64,000 nt of DNA from Garicola koreensis (GCF_014195445.1 NZ_JACIBT010000003.1:95952-159951); one strand, 5' to 3'; shown: positions 7,674 to 16,421, counted from the first letter of the stretch. Made by a program: numbers and translations. Notes: generated by a model from the sequence alone, not told the origin.

Positions 7674-8475
7674 GTCGTCGCCGTCCTCTCATCCACAAGG
7701 ATACTCAAACGAACAAAACGAACAACCACCACGGTGGGGGCGTCGCAAAGATCTGGGGCCGGCCGGAGTGGGGCCACCGACCCGATAACTAGCCCTCCTC
7801 CGCGTCGCGGACCAGGGTCAGGGGTGGCCGGAGGCCATCGCGTAGCGACGCGTAGCGCCCTTGATGCTGGTGCGCGGCGTGGAGACTCTCTAACCGCGGG
7901 TCGGTGGCCTCGCGGTAAGCAGGATGGCGCCCGATGTAGTTCGGGCAGTCGCGTACCAGGCAAGGGCCGAAGGTCTCGTCGGCTTCCAGGTGTGCGGTGT
8001 CCACCGGGTCATCGTGCCTGAGACGAGCTGATCGGAACAGGCCAGCGGGGCATCCGTCCAGACGGGCGGGTGCCTCGTTGTTGTGCCCGGAGTGCGGAGC
8101 GGGCGGGGGTGCGCGGAGCGAGCGAAGCGAGCGCAGCGCGGGGGTCCCCGCGGAGCGGAGCACGACGGGCACTCGCGCCGAAGGCGCGCTTGAACCAGTA
8201 AGGAAAGTCCTCACGCGGGTACTTGGCATATGCTCCGTTTGCCGAACATCACACCGAACAGCACAGTGCGGCCACAAAGTCGCTCGGCCTAGAGGTCGGG
8301 CCCGCAAGAGTGGCGGCGCACATGCGGACCAACCGCCTACATGGACAACGCGCTGTGTCGGGCCGGGCCCCGGTTGCGACACCTGCGGGGGCATGGGTCT
8401 GCTCATCGATGGTCGCTAAATGCAACTCACCCGGCGACGTCCACTGGAATCTGCCCCCTTTATTGCCTGCGGCGA
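7674..8475. other. 800-bp stretch without a convincing intact gene
   Basis: Two things are visible. At 7789-8035, minus strand, a frame encodes about 80 residues with plausible coding character (LEADETFGPCLVRDCPNYIG, then HPAYREATDPRLESLH) ending in a stop. Upstream of about 8035 the frame turns into low-complexity arginine/proline-rich sequence with no credible start, so it may be the 3' end of a decayed gene. At 8085-8190 there is a very GC-rich tract of iterated GCGGAGCG / GAGCGAAGCG motifs and a CGCGGGG-GT-CCCCGCG palindrome. It could be a remnant of a plasmid or conjugative-element origin, but no initiator or relaxase gene is nearby. Confidence 0.35.
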
Positions 8476-9390
8476 TTAGACGCGTTGGCATGGGTGCACG
8501 GCTTGGTTCTCTCGGCCCCGCGACATCTCGCGGGTCAGCCAGAAGCCGGCGGCGAGCAGCAAGGCGCCACCATAGATGATGCCTCGTCCGGGCACCTCTG
8601 CGAAGATCAGATATCCGAATATGGAGGCTATAACCGGCGAGACGATGACGTCGACCAGGGCATAGACATTGGCATCGATCGACTTCAAGACGATGGAGAT
8701 GCCGAAGTAGGCGAAACCTGTGGAGACGATGCCCAGGCCCGCGGCCCAGAGCATCACCGGCAGTTCCACGCCGAGTGCCGGATGCGCGATCGTCGTCGCC
8801 ACTTGGCCGGGGCCGACGATCAGGAGGAACGGCGAAAGCGAAAGTGCGGCGACCAGCAGTGACCAGGCGATGTCGTTCCCGGTCTCGGTTTTACCCTCGT
8901 AGCGCATGTAGGTGACCATCGCGGCGTAGATCGCCCCGGTGGCCAGCGCCACGAAATTTCCCAGCATATGGCCGCCACCGAGCGGGTTGGCCAGCGCAAT
9001 GCCGGCCAGGGCGATAGCGAATATCAGGATGTAGCTTTTTCGCGCCTTCTCGCCGAGGAAAATCGCCGAAAAGATGAACACAAAGAACGGCGCGATGCTC
9101 CAGAAGATCACCGCGTTGGCGATAGGTACAAGCGACATCGCGAAATTGAATGCGCTGCCCTGGGCCGCGATCAGCACGCCGATGATAGCGGTGTCCTTGA
9201 CGTTGCCCGCGGGAAAGCGGGGCCATTGCCGAGTTGCCAGGGCTCGCGCTATGAACAGGAAAGTCGCTGCGAAGGCCATGGCATAGAAGGTCAGCGTCTG
9301 GATTGGGATCCGCCCGTCGGTGAGCTTGACGAACACACCGATGGTCGCCTCGGAGAACGTGATCAAGGCAAGCAGAAGGAGGGTTCTCAC
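8476..9390 (-). CDS. EamA/DMT-superfamily permease
   Basis: This 304-residue integral membrane protein has about ten hydrophobic helices in two similar halves (EamA repeats at about 5-135 and 150-285), the size and layout of drug/metabolite transporters. DMT proteins export amino acids, nucleosides or other small metabolites by proton antiport; the substrate cannot be read from sequence. The GTG start overlaps the stop of the upstream cation-diffusion gene by GTGA, so the two are co-translated, suggesting a role linked to metal resistance. A hydrophilic tail (SRGRENQAVHPCQRV) follows the last helix. Confidence 0.85.
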   Translation of the reverse strand: MRTLLLLALITFSEATIGVFVKLTDGRIPIQTLTFYAMAFAATFLFIARALATRQWPRFPAGNVKDTAIIGVLIAAQGSAFNFAMSLVPIANAVIFWSIAPFFVFIFSAIFLGEKARKSYILIFAIALAGIALANPLGGGHMLGNFVALATGAIYAAMVTYMRYEGKTETGNDIAWSLLVAALSLSPFLLIVGPGQVATTIAHPALGVELPVMLWAAGLGIVSTGFAYFGISIVLKSIDANVYALVDVIVSPVIASIFGYLIFAEVPGRGIIYGGALLLAAGFWLTREMSRGRENQAVHPCQRV

Positions 9391-10328
9391 GCCTGTCCCT
9401 TCTTGCGCGTCTCACGCATGACATCGATCGCTTCGGCGTCGGACTCGTCGAGGTAGGCGGCCTCCACCTGCAGTGTGGCGAAGAAGAAGCCGTACTGATC
9501 CTTGAGCATGCTGGAGGCGGCTTGGAGCACAGCCTGTGGATCGGCCCCGTCGGCGATGCGCAGGTGACCGGAGAACACGTAACGTCCACTGGTCAGTGCC
9601 CAAGCGTGCACGTGATGGGCGCCTTCAACGCCGTCGAGCGCTTCCAGTGCTTCGGTCACCTCACCCAGGCGAATCTCAGCGGGCGTGCCCTCCATCAGCA
9701 AATGGGTGGAGTCGCGCAGGATGCCCCAACTTGCCCATACCAGGACGAAGCCGAAGGCCATTCCGAGCAGCGGATCGATCAGCAAGAACCCGGTGAAGCG
9801 GATCACCAGCGCGGTGACGATGATGAGCAGGCTGCCGACGAAAGTCTGAAGAATGTGCCACAGCGCGCCTCTGACGTTCAGGTCGCTGCGGCTTTGCTTC
9901 CAGATCAATCCCAACGAGATGAACTCGGTGAGCAAGCCACCGGCCGCCGCCCACAGCATGGGTGTAGTGGGCAAGTCAACGGGGTCGGTCATGCGCATGC
10001 CGGCCATCACAATCACGACCAGCGCCATGCCCAGCAAGAAGCCGCCGTTGACCAGGGCGCCCACGATCTCGGCGCGATACCAACCGAAGCTGCGGTCCTT
10101 ATCGGCCGGGCGGCGGGCCAGTCGGGCGGCGATGATGGCCACCAGCACGCCACCCACCGCCGAGAAGGTGTGGGCGGCGTCCGAAATCACCGCCACCGAT
10201 CCCGTCCACAGGCCGATGCCCAACTCGATGACGAAGTAGATCCCCGTCAGCCACGCCGAAATCGCCAGGGCGGCGCCGCTGGAGGGCAGGTGCCCCGCGT
10301 GGCTGCGACCGCCGTTACCGTGAGCCAT
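9387..10328 (-). CDS. Cation diffusion facilitator (CDF) family protein with altered metal-site motifs
   Basis: This 313-residue CDF protein has six predicted membrane helices and a C-terminal cytoplasmic ferredoxin-like domain (about 210-300, ending in VEAAYLDESDAEAI). Members export Zn, Co, Cd, Fe or Mn. The canonical transport site is formed by an HxxxD or DxxxD pair in helix 2 and HxxxD in helix 5. Here helix 2 reads SDAAHTFSAVGG (Ala where the second Asp is expected) and helix 5 reads WHILQTFVGS (Thr in place of Asp). The metal site therefore differs from typical zinc exporters. The N-terminus has a few His residues (MAHGNGGRSHAGH). It is the first gene of a two-gene operon with the EamA permease. 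Confidence 0.85.
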   Translation of the reverse strand: MAHGNGGRSHAGHLPSSGAALAISAWLTGIYFVIELGIGLWTGSVAVISDAAHTFSAVGGVLVAIIAARLARRPADKDRSFGWYRAEIVGALVNGGFLLGMALVVIVMAGMRMTDPVDLPTTPMLWAAAGGLLTEFISLGLIWKQSRSDLNVRGALWHILQTFVGSLLIIVTALVIRFTGFLLIDPLLGMAFGFVLVWASWGILRDSTHLLMEGTPAEIRLGEVTEALEALDGVEGAHHVHAWALTSGRYVFSGHLRIADGADPQAVLQAASSMLKDQYGFFFATLQVEAAYLDESDAEAIDVMRETRKKGQA

Positions 10329-10606
10329 CGCCTTCCTTCCTCCGTTTCGTCATCGCTGTACTCCTTCATCTTTTTACCAAGTGCCGGAGAACCCCGGACC
10401 ATTTCGACGCTACTGGGCAGTTGCGACAGGGACAACAGTTCGGAGCCGAACTTCACCGAATCTTCATGTCGGCGCGCACACGGGAAACTGTGCGGGATAG
10501 ATAGAGCGAAGAACCCTGGCCCAGGGCTCACCAGAGCAGCGACGGTTGAGTCAACGACTCTGGCAGCAGGTGCCTCGTTGTGAAGGCGAGGCACGAGACA
10601 CCGGAC
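10329..10606. other. Intergenic region with a hairpin (10570-10594)
   Basis: No gene is visible. A stem with 8-bp arms GTGCCTCG / CGAGGCAC lies just past the stop of the CueP-like gene (minus strand) and probably ends that transcript, although no U-tract follows. The part nearest 10328 should carry the promoter of the CDF gene; I see no clear -35/-10 pair. Confidence 0.5.
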
Positions 10607-11200
10607 TCACGCGAGCTGCGAGGTGGTGAGGCACGTCGGATCACCTTCTCCGGTCGAGATCGGCGCGGTCGAGGTCAGACCCTCGTGTTCAATGCTGAGT
10701 TCGGCATCTATGTCTCGTGGCAGCCACAGCCCGAAGAACCCGTTGTCGTGTGTTTGCACGGTCTCGTCGACCAAGACCTCGCCGGTGTCCCCCTTAACGA
10801 CAGTCACCTCCAGTTCTTCATTGCCCATCTCTCCGACACACGTCGTCAAGCTGTGAAAGAAACACTCGTGCGTCTGGTCAACGTAGGGTGCCACCGAGAG
10901 GTAGAACTCATCCTCGGGCAGGGGCACTGTTGATTCGTTGCCCTCATCATCGATCATCACAACTGCTTCTGTTTCAACGGATGCGACAAAATCTGTAGGC
11001 CGCTCCGCCAGCGGCAGCTTTTCCAGTTCCTCGACAAGCTCCCGTCCGGAGGCGTCCTCCAACCCGGAGACTGACAGCGCAGTGGCACTGCCCCCGGAAG
11101 GGGCTGAGGGGTCTTCAGATGAACATGCTGCAACAAACACCATCGCTGCTAGAGCCGCAGCGGTTGTGCTGAAGCGTCTGGTTCGGCTGGCCTGCGTCAT
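10607..11200 (-). CDS. CueP-like copper-binding lipoprotein
   Basis: This 197-residue exported lipoprotein has a signal peptide with lipobox ending FVAAC (Cys26), a Ser/Asp-rich linker, and a domain matching the CueP family. The conserved metal-binding block reads THECFFHSLTTCVGE (about residues 110-124), and a second typical block is NGFFGLWLPR (about 153-162). In Salmonella CueP is a periplasmic copper-binding protein that supplies copper to SodC and buffers copper. Here it would be anchored to the outside of the membrane. The DUF305 lipoprotein gene lies 60 bp upstream in the same direction, so the pair likely forms a copper-handling unit. A short hairpin follows the stop. Confidence 0.83.
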   Translation of the reverse strand: MTQASRTRRFSTTAAALAAMVFVAACSSEDPSAPSGGSATALSVSGLEDASGRELVEELEKLPLAERPTDFVASVETEAVVMIDDEGNESTVPLPEDEFYLSVAPYVDQTHECFFHSLTTCVGEMGNEELEVTVVKGDTGEVLVDETVQTHDNGFFGLWLPRDIDAELSIEHEGLTSTAPISTGEGDPTCLTTSQLA

Positions 11201-11260
11201 GGTGGGGTCCTCCTAGGTACTGAGTAGTTCGACAGGTTGTTGGGAAACACCGCTGATGAC

Positions 11261-11881
11261 TCAGAGGCTGTCGCGCATTTCTTCCATCTCGTCGATCTCT
11301 GCAGACTGGTCGGAGATGACGTTTTCTGAGAGTTCAAGGGCCTCCGGGTTCTGTCCCGTTTCGAGGTGCTCTTCTGCCATGCTTACGGCACCTTCGTGGT
11401 GGATGATCATCTGGTCTAGGAACAGGCGGGAGGCTTCGTCCCCCTCGGCAGACTCCAGGTTTTCGAGGTCATCTTCACTCATCATGCCCTCGTGGCCACC
11501 ATCGTCCATCATGCCACCGTGGTCTCCGTGATCGCCGTCGGGTTCATGGCCCCAAGTATCAAGCCATGATTCCATCTGCTCAATCTCGGGCTGCTGCGCG
11601 GCTCGGATGTCTTCCGCTAAAGCCGAGACCTCGGGATCGGCATCATCGGTCTGCAGCAAGATGTCTGACATTTCCACCGCCTGCTCGTGATGAAGAATCA
11701 TCCCGGAGGCATACTCGGCGTCGGCATCGTTGTAATCGGCATTCGCGGTCTCAGTTTGTTCGTCCTGTGCAGCAGGATCGTCGGTAGGGTCCTCGGTGTC
11801 CTGAGCGGGATCTCCACAAGCGGTGAGTGCGACAGATGCCGCAAACACACTGACCGCCACTGCCCTGAGTCTAGTCTTCAT
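11261..11881 (-). CDS. DUF305 family lipoprotein (putative extracytoplasmic copper binding)
   Basis: This 206-residue protein has a lipoprotein signal (lipobox VALTAC, Cys22), an acidic linker, and two DUF305 halves, each with the family signature of paired histidines followed by a helix: MILHHEQAVEMSD (about 62-74) and MIIHHEGAVSMAE (about 158-170). Between them is a His/Met/Asp-rich insert (HGDHGGMMDDGGHEGMM, about 117-133) that looks metal-binding. DUF305 proteins are common in copper and silver resistance loci. It lies upstream of the CueP-like gene, and both would sit outside the membrane. Met- and His-rich content favours Cu(I)/Cu(II), though direct proof is lacking for the family. Confidence 0.85.
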   Translation of the reverse strand: MKTRLRAVAVSVFAASVALTACGDPAQDTEDPTDDPAAQDEQTETANADYNDADAEYASGMILHHEQAVEMSDILLQTDDADPEVSALAEDIRAAQQPEIEQMESWLDTWGHEPDGDHGDHGGMMDDGGHEGMMSEDDLENLESAEGDEASRLFLDQMIIHHEGAVSMAEEHLETGQNPEALELSENVISDQSAEIDEMEEMRDSL

Positions 11882-12011
11882 GCCTTGATCTCCTTAAAGT
11901 TGATTCCTGCTGAGTAAACCCGAGGCGGAGGCCGCCAGTCTTGCCGGAAGTGGGTTCTTCAGAGGATCTTTAGGAAAGTTAAACTCCCGCTTGATGCGGT
12001 TGTGTCGGGGC

Positions 12012-13106
12012 TCACTCGCCTGATGGCCGCACCCGTGGCGGCCTCAGGAGCATCTCCAGCGGCCCGCGGTTGGCCAGCCGACGCCAGATGAGCGAAAAAG
12101 CTGTGAGCACGGCAAGGATCAGGGCGCTGATCACAAGCCCTTCTGGAACGTTAGCGGGCCCAGGTCGCACCGCGAGGGCAAGAATCAGCAGATGACCCAC
12201 GTAGCCGGTGAAGGCCAACTGACCTAGCTTCACCAGCGGCTGCAGCCAGCTTTGGGTGCCGCGGTCAGCAATCTTCAGGCATAGTCCCAACACAAAGATG
12301 GCCACCCCGGTACTTTCGACCAGCCATAGCGGCATTTGGGAATGAGCCACAGAGCTGATCAACCGTTGCCACACCTGATGACTGGTGGGCTCACCCATGT
12401 AGGTGATGAGTGCGAAGGAGGTGGCCCTTGCTCCGAGGGCGCTGACCGCGCCCCACATGATGAGTCGGGTGCTCAGGAGCTGACTGGTCAGGTCCCGCCT
12501 CCCAAGCCACATCCCGAGGAGGAACGGGGCCACCCAGACTGCGACGGGGTATGGGCCTATGATCAGAGTGCCAGTCAGCAAGTCCCAGGGAGAGTCGGTA
12601 GCAGCCAGCGGTTCTCGATCGAACCGCTTGTCGGTCTGTTCTTGAACCGCGAGCCACAATATGGGCCCGAGCGAGGCACTGAATCCGGCAAGAACAAGCA
12701 GCACGCCCCCGGCGGCTCGAGTGAGGGGCAACGCCACGATGAACAGGACAGCGTAAATCACTAGAATCACCGAGACGCCGTGGTCCAGGGCTTGAAGGAG
12801 CAGTCCGCCCACGAACAGCACCAATGCCCGCCACAGGATAGAGCCCGCCGGTATGGAAGTTTCTCTGCTCCGGGCGCGCCGGGACAAGAGGGAGAACCCG
12901 ATTCCGCCTAAGAGCATGAACAACAACGAAGCCCGCCCGTAAGGGAGGCGGTAGAGCATCTCGGCCAAGCTGTCTCCGCCGCGCGGCCCGACATTGACGA
13001 CCACCATGCCCGCCACGGCGAGGCCGCGAGCCGCGTCCAGCGCCACGAGACGCCCCGCGCCTGGCCTGTCGCTCTGCTTGAGGGAGGACGTGCTAGGAGG
13101 TGGCAA
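12012..13106 (-). CDS. DUF418/HGSNAT-like multi-pass membrane protein
   Basis: This 364-residue membrane protein has about ten hydrophobic segments. The N-terminal block GRLVALDAARGLAVAGMVVVN (interrupted here only by quotation of the family motif) and a C-terminal GQLAFTGYVGH segment are features of the acyltransferase-like families that include heparan-alpha-glucosaminide acetyltransferase and DUF418 proteins. They may acylate cell-envelope sugars, but the exact function in actinobacteria is unknown. The start is TTG, chosen because GGGGGAG precedes it at about six bases. It lies in the metal island next to the two-component genes, but a 166-bp gap suggests separate transcription. Confidence 0.75.
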   Translation of the reverse strand: MPPPSTSSLKQSDRPGAGRLVALDAARGLAVAGMVVVNVGPRGGDSLAEMLYRLPYGRASLLFMLLGGIGFSLLSRRARSRETSIPAGSILWRALVLFVGGLLLQALDHGVSVILVIYAVLFIVALPLTRAAGGVLLVLAGFSASLGPILWLAVQEQTDKRFDREPLAATDSPWDLLTGTLIIGPYPVAVWVAPFLLGMWLGRRDLTSQLLSTRLIMWGAVSALGARATSFALITYMGEPTSHQVWQRLISSVAHSQMPLWLVESTGVAIFVLGLCLKIADRGTQSWLQPLVKLGQLAFTGYVGHLLILALAVRPGPANVPEGLVISALILAVLTAFSLIWRRLANRGPLEMLLRPPRVRPSGE

Positions 13107-13272
13107 TCTCGCTCCCCCTGAGTCAAAATGTGGTCTTCGGTGTGCGCGATCACTTCCCGCGACCCTCTAGGCTAGCCAACCGCCGTGGCTGACAGGCTCA
13201 AATGCAGGGTCCCTTGACTGAATCTTGATTGAACCTTCGCCAGATGCCGGGATTGCTGACGACGGCTGTGCG

Positions 13273-14391
13273 TCAGCCGTGGCGCGGCAACTCCACTGTA
13301 AAAAGAGTTCCATGCCCGGGGCCGCGACTTTCGGCCCTTACATCGCCGTCATGAGCCTCAACGATGGAGCGTACGATCGTCAGCCCGATACCGGAACCGC
13401 CGTGGGCGCGATCACGGGCGGTGTCCACCCGGTAAAACCTTTCGAACAGGTGGGGAAGGTGCTCTGGGGCTACCCCGTGACCAGTGTCTTCGACGCTCAA
13501 GAAAACCGTCGCTGAGTCGCTGCCGGCTCGAAGGGTGACCTGATCACCCGGTCCCGTATGCCGCAAGGCATTGTCGAGCAGGTTCGTCAGAACTTGTGAA
13601 AGGCGATCCCGGTCCCCGAGGAGCACGGCGCCCCCGGAATCTTCGGCAATCTGCAGAGTGACCTCTTTTGCTGCGTAGGAGCTGTGGGCTTGTCCCTGCG
13701 CGACGCCGATGAGCTCGGCGACCGAGATAACGTGGGTCTCCATGCTTAATCGGTGTTCTTCGGCAAAGCTCACCAGGGAAACGTCTTCCGCAAGGCGCTT
13801 CAGGCGATCGGTCTGCTCACGAAGCATGGTCAGTGTTTCTGGGTCGGCTCCTGCCACCCCGTCGAGCATTGCCTCCAGATAGCCATCGACGGTGGCTACA
13901 GGTGTTCGCATCTCGTGAGCCAAGTCAGACAGAAGCCGCTTTCGAGTGTGTTCTGTCTCGTCGAGTTCCGAAGCCATTCGGTTAAACGCCGAGATCATTT
14001 CGGTGAACTCTGCGCCCATGGCGCCCTCTGGTACCCGTGCCCCGTAATCGCCGTGTGCCACCCGAATCGCAGCGCTGCGCACCTTATTCAGAATGCCTGC
14101 TATGCGGCGTGCGAGAAAGGCACCGACCAAGACGGACGCTAGGCAGGCCGCAATCAGTGCCAATAGGAGGGAGAGCTGCCAAGATGCGTCGAAGGCCTCC
14201 TCAGCGTGCCTCACCACCTCTGGGCCCGGATTGGGAGTCTCAACCATGAGCATGTGCTCGTGGAAAATCGCTGGTCCGGTGGCAAGGGCCACGACCCAAG
14301 CTGTCAGCGCCCCTACGCCAAGGACGAGAACTGCAGCCAGGAGTATCCGGACCCCAAGCCTGGCACCCCAGGGTTGCCGCGCAGGCATCAT
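13273..14391 (-). CDS. Sensor histidine kinase of a two-component system
   Basis: This 372-residue kinase has two membrane helices (about 11-35 and 71-95) bracketing a short external sensor loop of about 35 residues. A HAMP domain (about 95-150) follows, then the phosphoacceptor H-box LLSDLAHEMRTPVATV (about 155-170) and the ATPase domain with N-box NLLDNALRHTG, G1-box VEDTGHGVAP, LFERFYRVD and G2-box GGSGIGLTIV. The small sensor loop is typical of kinases that sense envelope or metal signals rather than large ligands. The gene overlaps the upstream response-regulator gene by ATGA and forms one operon with it. The neighbouring copper genes suggest metal or envelope stress sensing (inference). 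Confidence 0.9.
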   Translation of the reverse strand: MMPARQPWGARLGVRILLAAVLVLGVGALTAWVVALATGPAIFHEHMLMVETPNPGPEVVRHAEEAFDASWQLSLLLALIAACLASVLVGAFLARRIAGILNKVRSAAIRVAHGDYGARVPEGAMGAEFTEMISAFNRMASELDETEHTRKRLLSDLAHEMRTPVATVDGYLEAMLDGVAGADPETLTMLREQTDRLKRLAEDVSLVSFAEEHRLSMETHVISVAELIGVAQGQAHSSYAAKEVTLQIAEDSGGAVLLGDRDRLSQVLTNLLDNALRHTGPGDQVTLRAGSDSATVFLSVEDTGHGVAPEHLPHLFERFYRVDTARDRAHGGSGIGLTIVRSIVEAHDGDVRAESRGPGHGTLFTVELPRHG

Positions 14392-15098
14392 TCGCCCGTC
14401 CGCAACTTATATCCCACGCCACGCACGGTATGAACGAAGCGAGGCCAAGCGGGGTCGTCATGTATCTTTCGCCGGAGATTGCCGATGTGCACGTCGACCA
14501 AATGCTCATCTCCTATCCACTCTCCACCCCAGACTTGGGTAATCAGTTCGCGGCGGGACTTTGCGGTCCCGGGTTCAGTGATCAGCGCTGACAGCAGCTC
14601 AAACTCGGTCCGGGTCAACTCCACTTGACTGTCGTCAAGCCACACTTCGCGCGCATTCGTGTCCACCACCAGGGCTCCCACCCTGTGCCGGTGCCTTTCT
14701 GCTGCCGACCCAGGACGCGACCGCCGCAACATAGCCCGGACCCTCAGCACCAATTCACGCGGGCTGAAGGGCTTTGTCACGTAATCATCGGCCCCCACCG
14801 ACAGGCCAATAAGACGATCCACCTCATCAGCGCGTGCCGTCAGCATGATCACGTAGCAATCTGAAAACGTTCTGACCTGTCGGCACACTTCCACCCCGTC
14901 CACCCCAGGCAGCCCCAGGTCCAGGATGACCACCGCGGGCTGAAGATCGCGCACCATCTGGATCGCTTTACGACCCTCATCAGTGGCCTCCACCGAGTAC
15001 CCCTCTCGCTGGAGGTACTCACCTATCAGGCGCACCAGCGGCGCTTCATCGTCTACTACGAGGACAGTGGGCCGGTCGGTTACTGTTTTGGACGTCAT
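14388..15098 (-). CDS. OmpR/PhoB-family response regulator
   Basis: This 236-residue regulator has a receiver domain with the acidic pocket VVDDEAP, phosphoacceptor Asp60 in VVILDLGLPG and the conserved Lys in YVTKPFSPREL. A winged-helix DNA-binding domain (about 135-233) contains LTRTEFELLSAL and VDVHIGNLRRKI and ends VRGVGYKLR. The start is the ATG at 15098. The same frame stays open upstream, but those codons are not receiver-like and have no ribosome binding site. It is translationally coupled to the kinase gene. The 280-bp divergent gap towards the NlpC/P60 gene could hold its binding sites, so it may control that hydrolase (inference). Confidence 0.9.
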   Translation of the reverse strand: MTSKTVTDRPTVLVVDDEAPLVRLIGEYLQREGYSVEATDEGRKAIQMVRDLQPAVVILDLGLPGVDGVEVCRQVRTFSDCYVIMLTARADEVDRLIGLSVGADDYVTKPFSPRELVLRVRAMLRRSRPGSAAERHRHRVGALVVDTNAREVWLDDSQVELTRTEFELLSALITEPGTAKSRRELITQVWGGEWIGDEHLVDVHIGNLRRKIHDDPAWPRFVHTVRGVGYKLRTGE

Positions 15099-15377
15099 TT
15101 TTCGATCGTAGAGGACGCTAGCTTTTCCGTACGGCTCCCTTGTTCGTCCCGCGCGGAAGGGCAGTGCATTTCGAGCCCGCCAGGATGCCCCGGGGCCAGC
15201 GACCACGAGTCCTGTCGTTACCTGATCGTGACAACTATATAGATCTGTTATACAGTCGGCTGAGTGCTCGGGGCAGGAGTCCGAAACTGTCCCAAATCCC
15301 CATCCCGGTTCAGCCCCCTGCAAACCGGCACGGGCACGTTCGCTGAACTACCGCAACAGCAGGGAAAGGTTCCAGAA
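15099..15377 (+). promoter_or_regulatory. Divergent promoter region and structured 5' leader of the NlpC/P60 gene
   Basis: A plausible plus-strand promoter is GTGACA at 15228-15233 with TATACA at 15249-15254 (short spacer). It leaves a leader of about 115 nt before the GTG start at 15378. The leader can form small stems, for example CCGGTT with AACCGG around 15305-15330. In actinobacteria, leaders of cell-wall hydrolase genes often carry a c-di-AMP (ydaO) riboswitch, but I could not match its conserved core here, so none is claimed. Confidence 0.35.
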
Positions 15378-16421
15378 GTGACAGACACAATCATCTATGG
15401 CTCGCGACGTGATCGCCGCCGCGCAGCCCGTAAGAGCTTGGCCGCCGCAAACGCAGCCTCAGCCGGCCGTGCGACCGCAGCTGTGCTGGCCGCATCCGGC
15501 CTAGTCATCAGCAGCACTGCAGCCGCAAACGCCACCGAGGAATCCGACGAGGGCCGCGAGTCGGCCACCGTTGAGCTCAACACCTCGGCGCTCAACGTAG
15601 AGCGCGCCTCCACCGTTGCTGCTGAGGCCGTCAGCGCCGACCCCGACGTCGAGCTGAGCTTTGACCGGCCCGCCGTGAGTTCCGAGGCCGCCCCGGAGCC
15701 AATCCCAGAGTCAGCACCGGAGCCGGTTGTAGAGGCGACACCCGCTTCCCACCAGGTCGAGCAGCCGGCGCAGACTCAGCCCGATCCGCAGCACAGCGAG
15801 TCCTCTCAGCAGACCCATCAGCACAGCCACCAGGCCGAGCAGCCCGCGCAGACCGAGCCGCCTCAGCAGCGTGAGACACAGCAGGCGCCCCAGACCGGTC
15901 AGCAGACCCATCAGCACAGCCACCAGGCCGAGCAGCCCGCGCAGACCGAGCCGCCTCAGCAGCGTGAGACACAGCAGGCGCCCCAGACTCGCCAGCAGGG
16001 CTCCCAGCAGCAGAGCCAGTCCAGTAATGGGGCCTCCGCTGCAAGCGGGAATCAAGAGCGGCCCGCCAACAGCGGAGGCAGCAGTTCTGTGGTCAGCGCC
16101 GCATACGCTGCCGTCGGGACCCCCTACAAGTGGGGCGGGAACACGACCTCTGGCTTCGACTGCTCCGGGCTCATCAACTGGGCCTACAACCAGGCCGGCC
16201 GCGGCGGCCTTCCCCGCACTACTTACGGGATGGACGCTTCCCTTCCACGAGTCTCCAGCCCCCAGCCCGGGGACATTGTGCTCGCCAACAACAACGGCCA
16301 CGGCGGTATCTACGTGGGCAACGGCCAGGTAATCTCGGCCACCAGCTCCGGCGGGGTGCGCTTGCACGGGATGAACGAATCATGGCACCAGGTCAACGCC
16401 ATTCTCCGACCAGGTGCCTGA
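15378..16421 (+). CDS. Secreted NlpC/P60 peptidoglycan endopeptidase with Gln/His-rich repeats
   Basis: This 347-residue exported hydrolase begins at GTG, eight bases after GGGAAAGG. A basic, long N-terminus (YGSRRDRRRAARK) and an Ala-rich hydrophobic stretch (about 25-52) form the signal peptide. The middle is low complexity and includes a 31-residue unit rich in His, Gln, Pro and Glu present twice in tandem. The C-terminal NlpC/P60 domain has the catalytic Cys262 in GFDCSGLINWAY and His308 in NGHGGIYVGN. Such enzymes cleave D-Glu to meso-DAP (or equivalent) peptide bonds during cell separation. A strong terminator follows directly. The His-rich linker could also bind metal (inference). Confidence 0.9.
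   Translation: MTDTIIYGSRRDRRRAARKSLAAANAASAGRATAAVLAASGLVISSTAAANATEESDEGRESATVELNTSALNVERASTVAAEAVSADPDVELSFDRPAVSSEAAPEPIPESAPEPVVEATPASHQVEQPAQTQPDPQHSESSQQTHQHSHQAEQPAQTEPPQQRETQQAPQTGQQTHQHSHQAEQPAQTEPPQQRETQQAPQTRQQGSQQQSQSSNGASAASGNQERPANSGGSSSVVSAAYAAVGTPYKWGGNTTSGFDCSGLINWAYNQAGRGGLPRTTYGMDASLPRVSSPQPGDIVLANNNGHGGIYVGNGQVISATSSGGVRLHGMNESWHQVNAILRPGA
15807..15992 (+). repeat. Two tandem 93-bp repeats inside the NlpC/P60 linker
   Basis: Positions 15807-15899 and 15900-15992 are almost identical at DNA level and encode a 31-residue unit (QQTHQHSHQAEQPAQT, then EPPQQRETQQAPQ). Near-perfect nucleotide identity indicates a recent duplication, and the copy number probably varies between strains. 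Confidence 0.9.

Noticed and set aside
6531..8021. 496-codon plus-strand frame
   Set aside because: It is the shadow of the PIN/HTH pair on the minus strand; the minus-strand proteins have clear domains.
7789..8406. 205-codon minus-strand frame as an intact gene
   Set aside because: The N-terminal half is low-complexity Arg/Pro-rich sequence across a repetitive GC-rich tract, with no start signal; only the last ~80 codons look coding.
15255..15377. c-di-AMP (ydaO) riboswitch before the NlpC/P60 gene
   Set aside because: The location is right and the leader is structured, but I could not align the conserved core motifs of that riboswitch.
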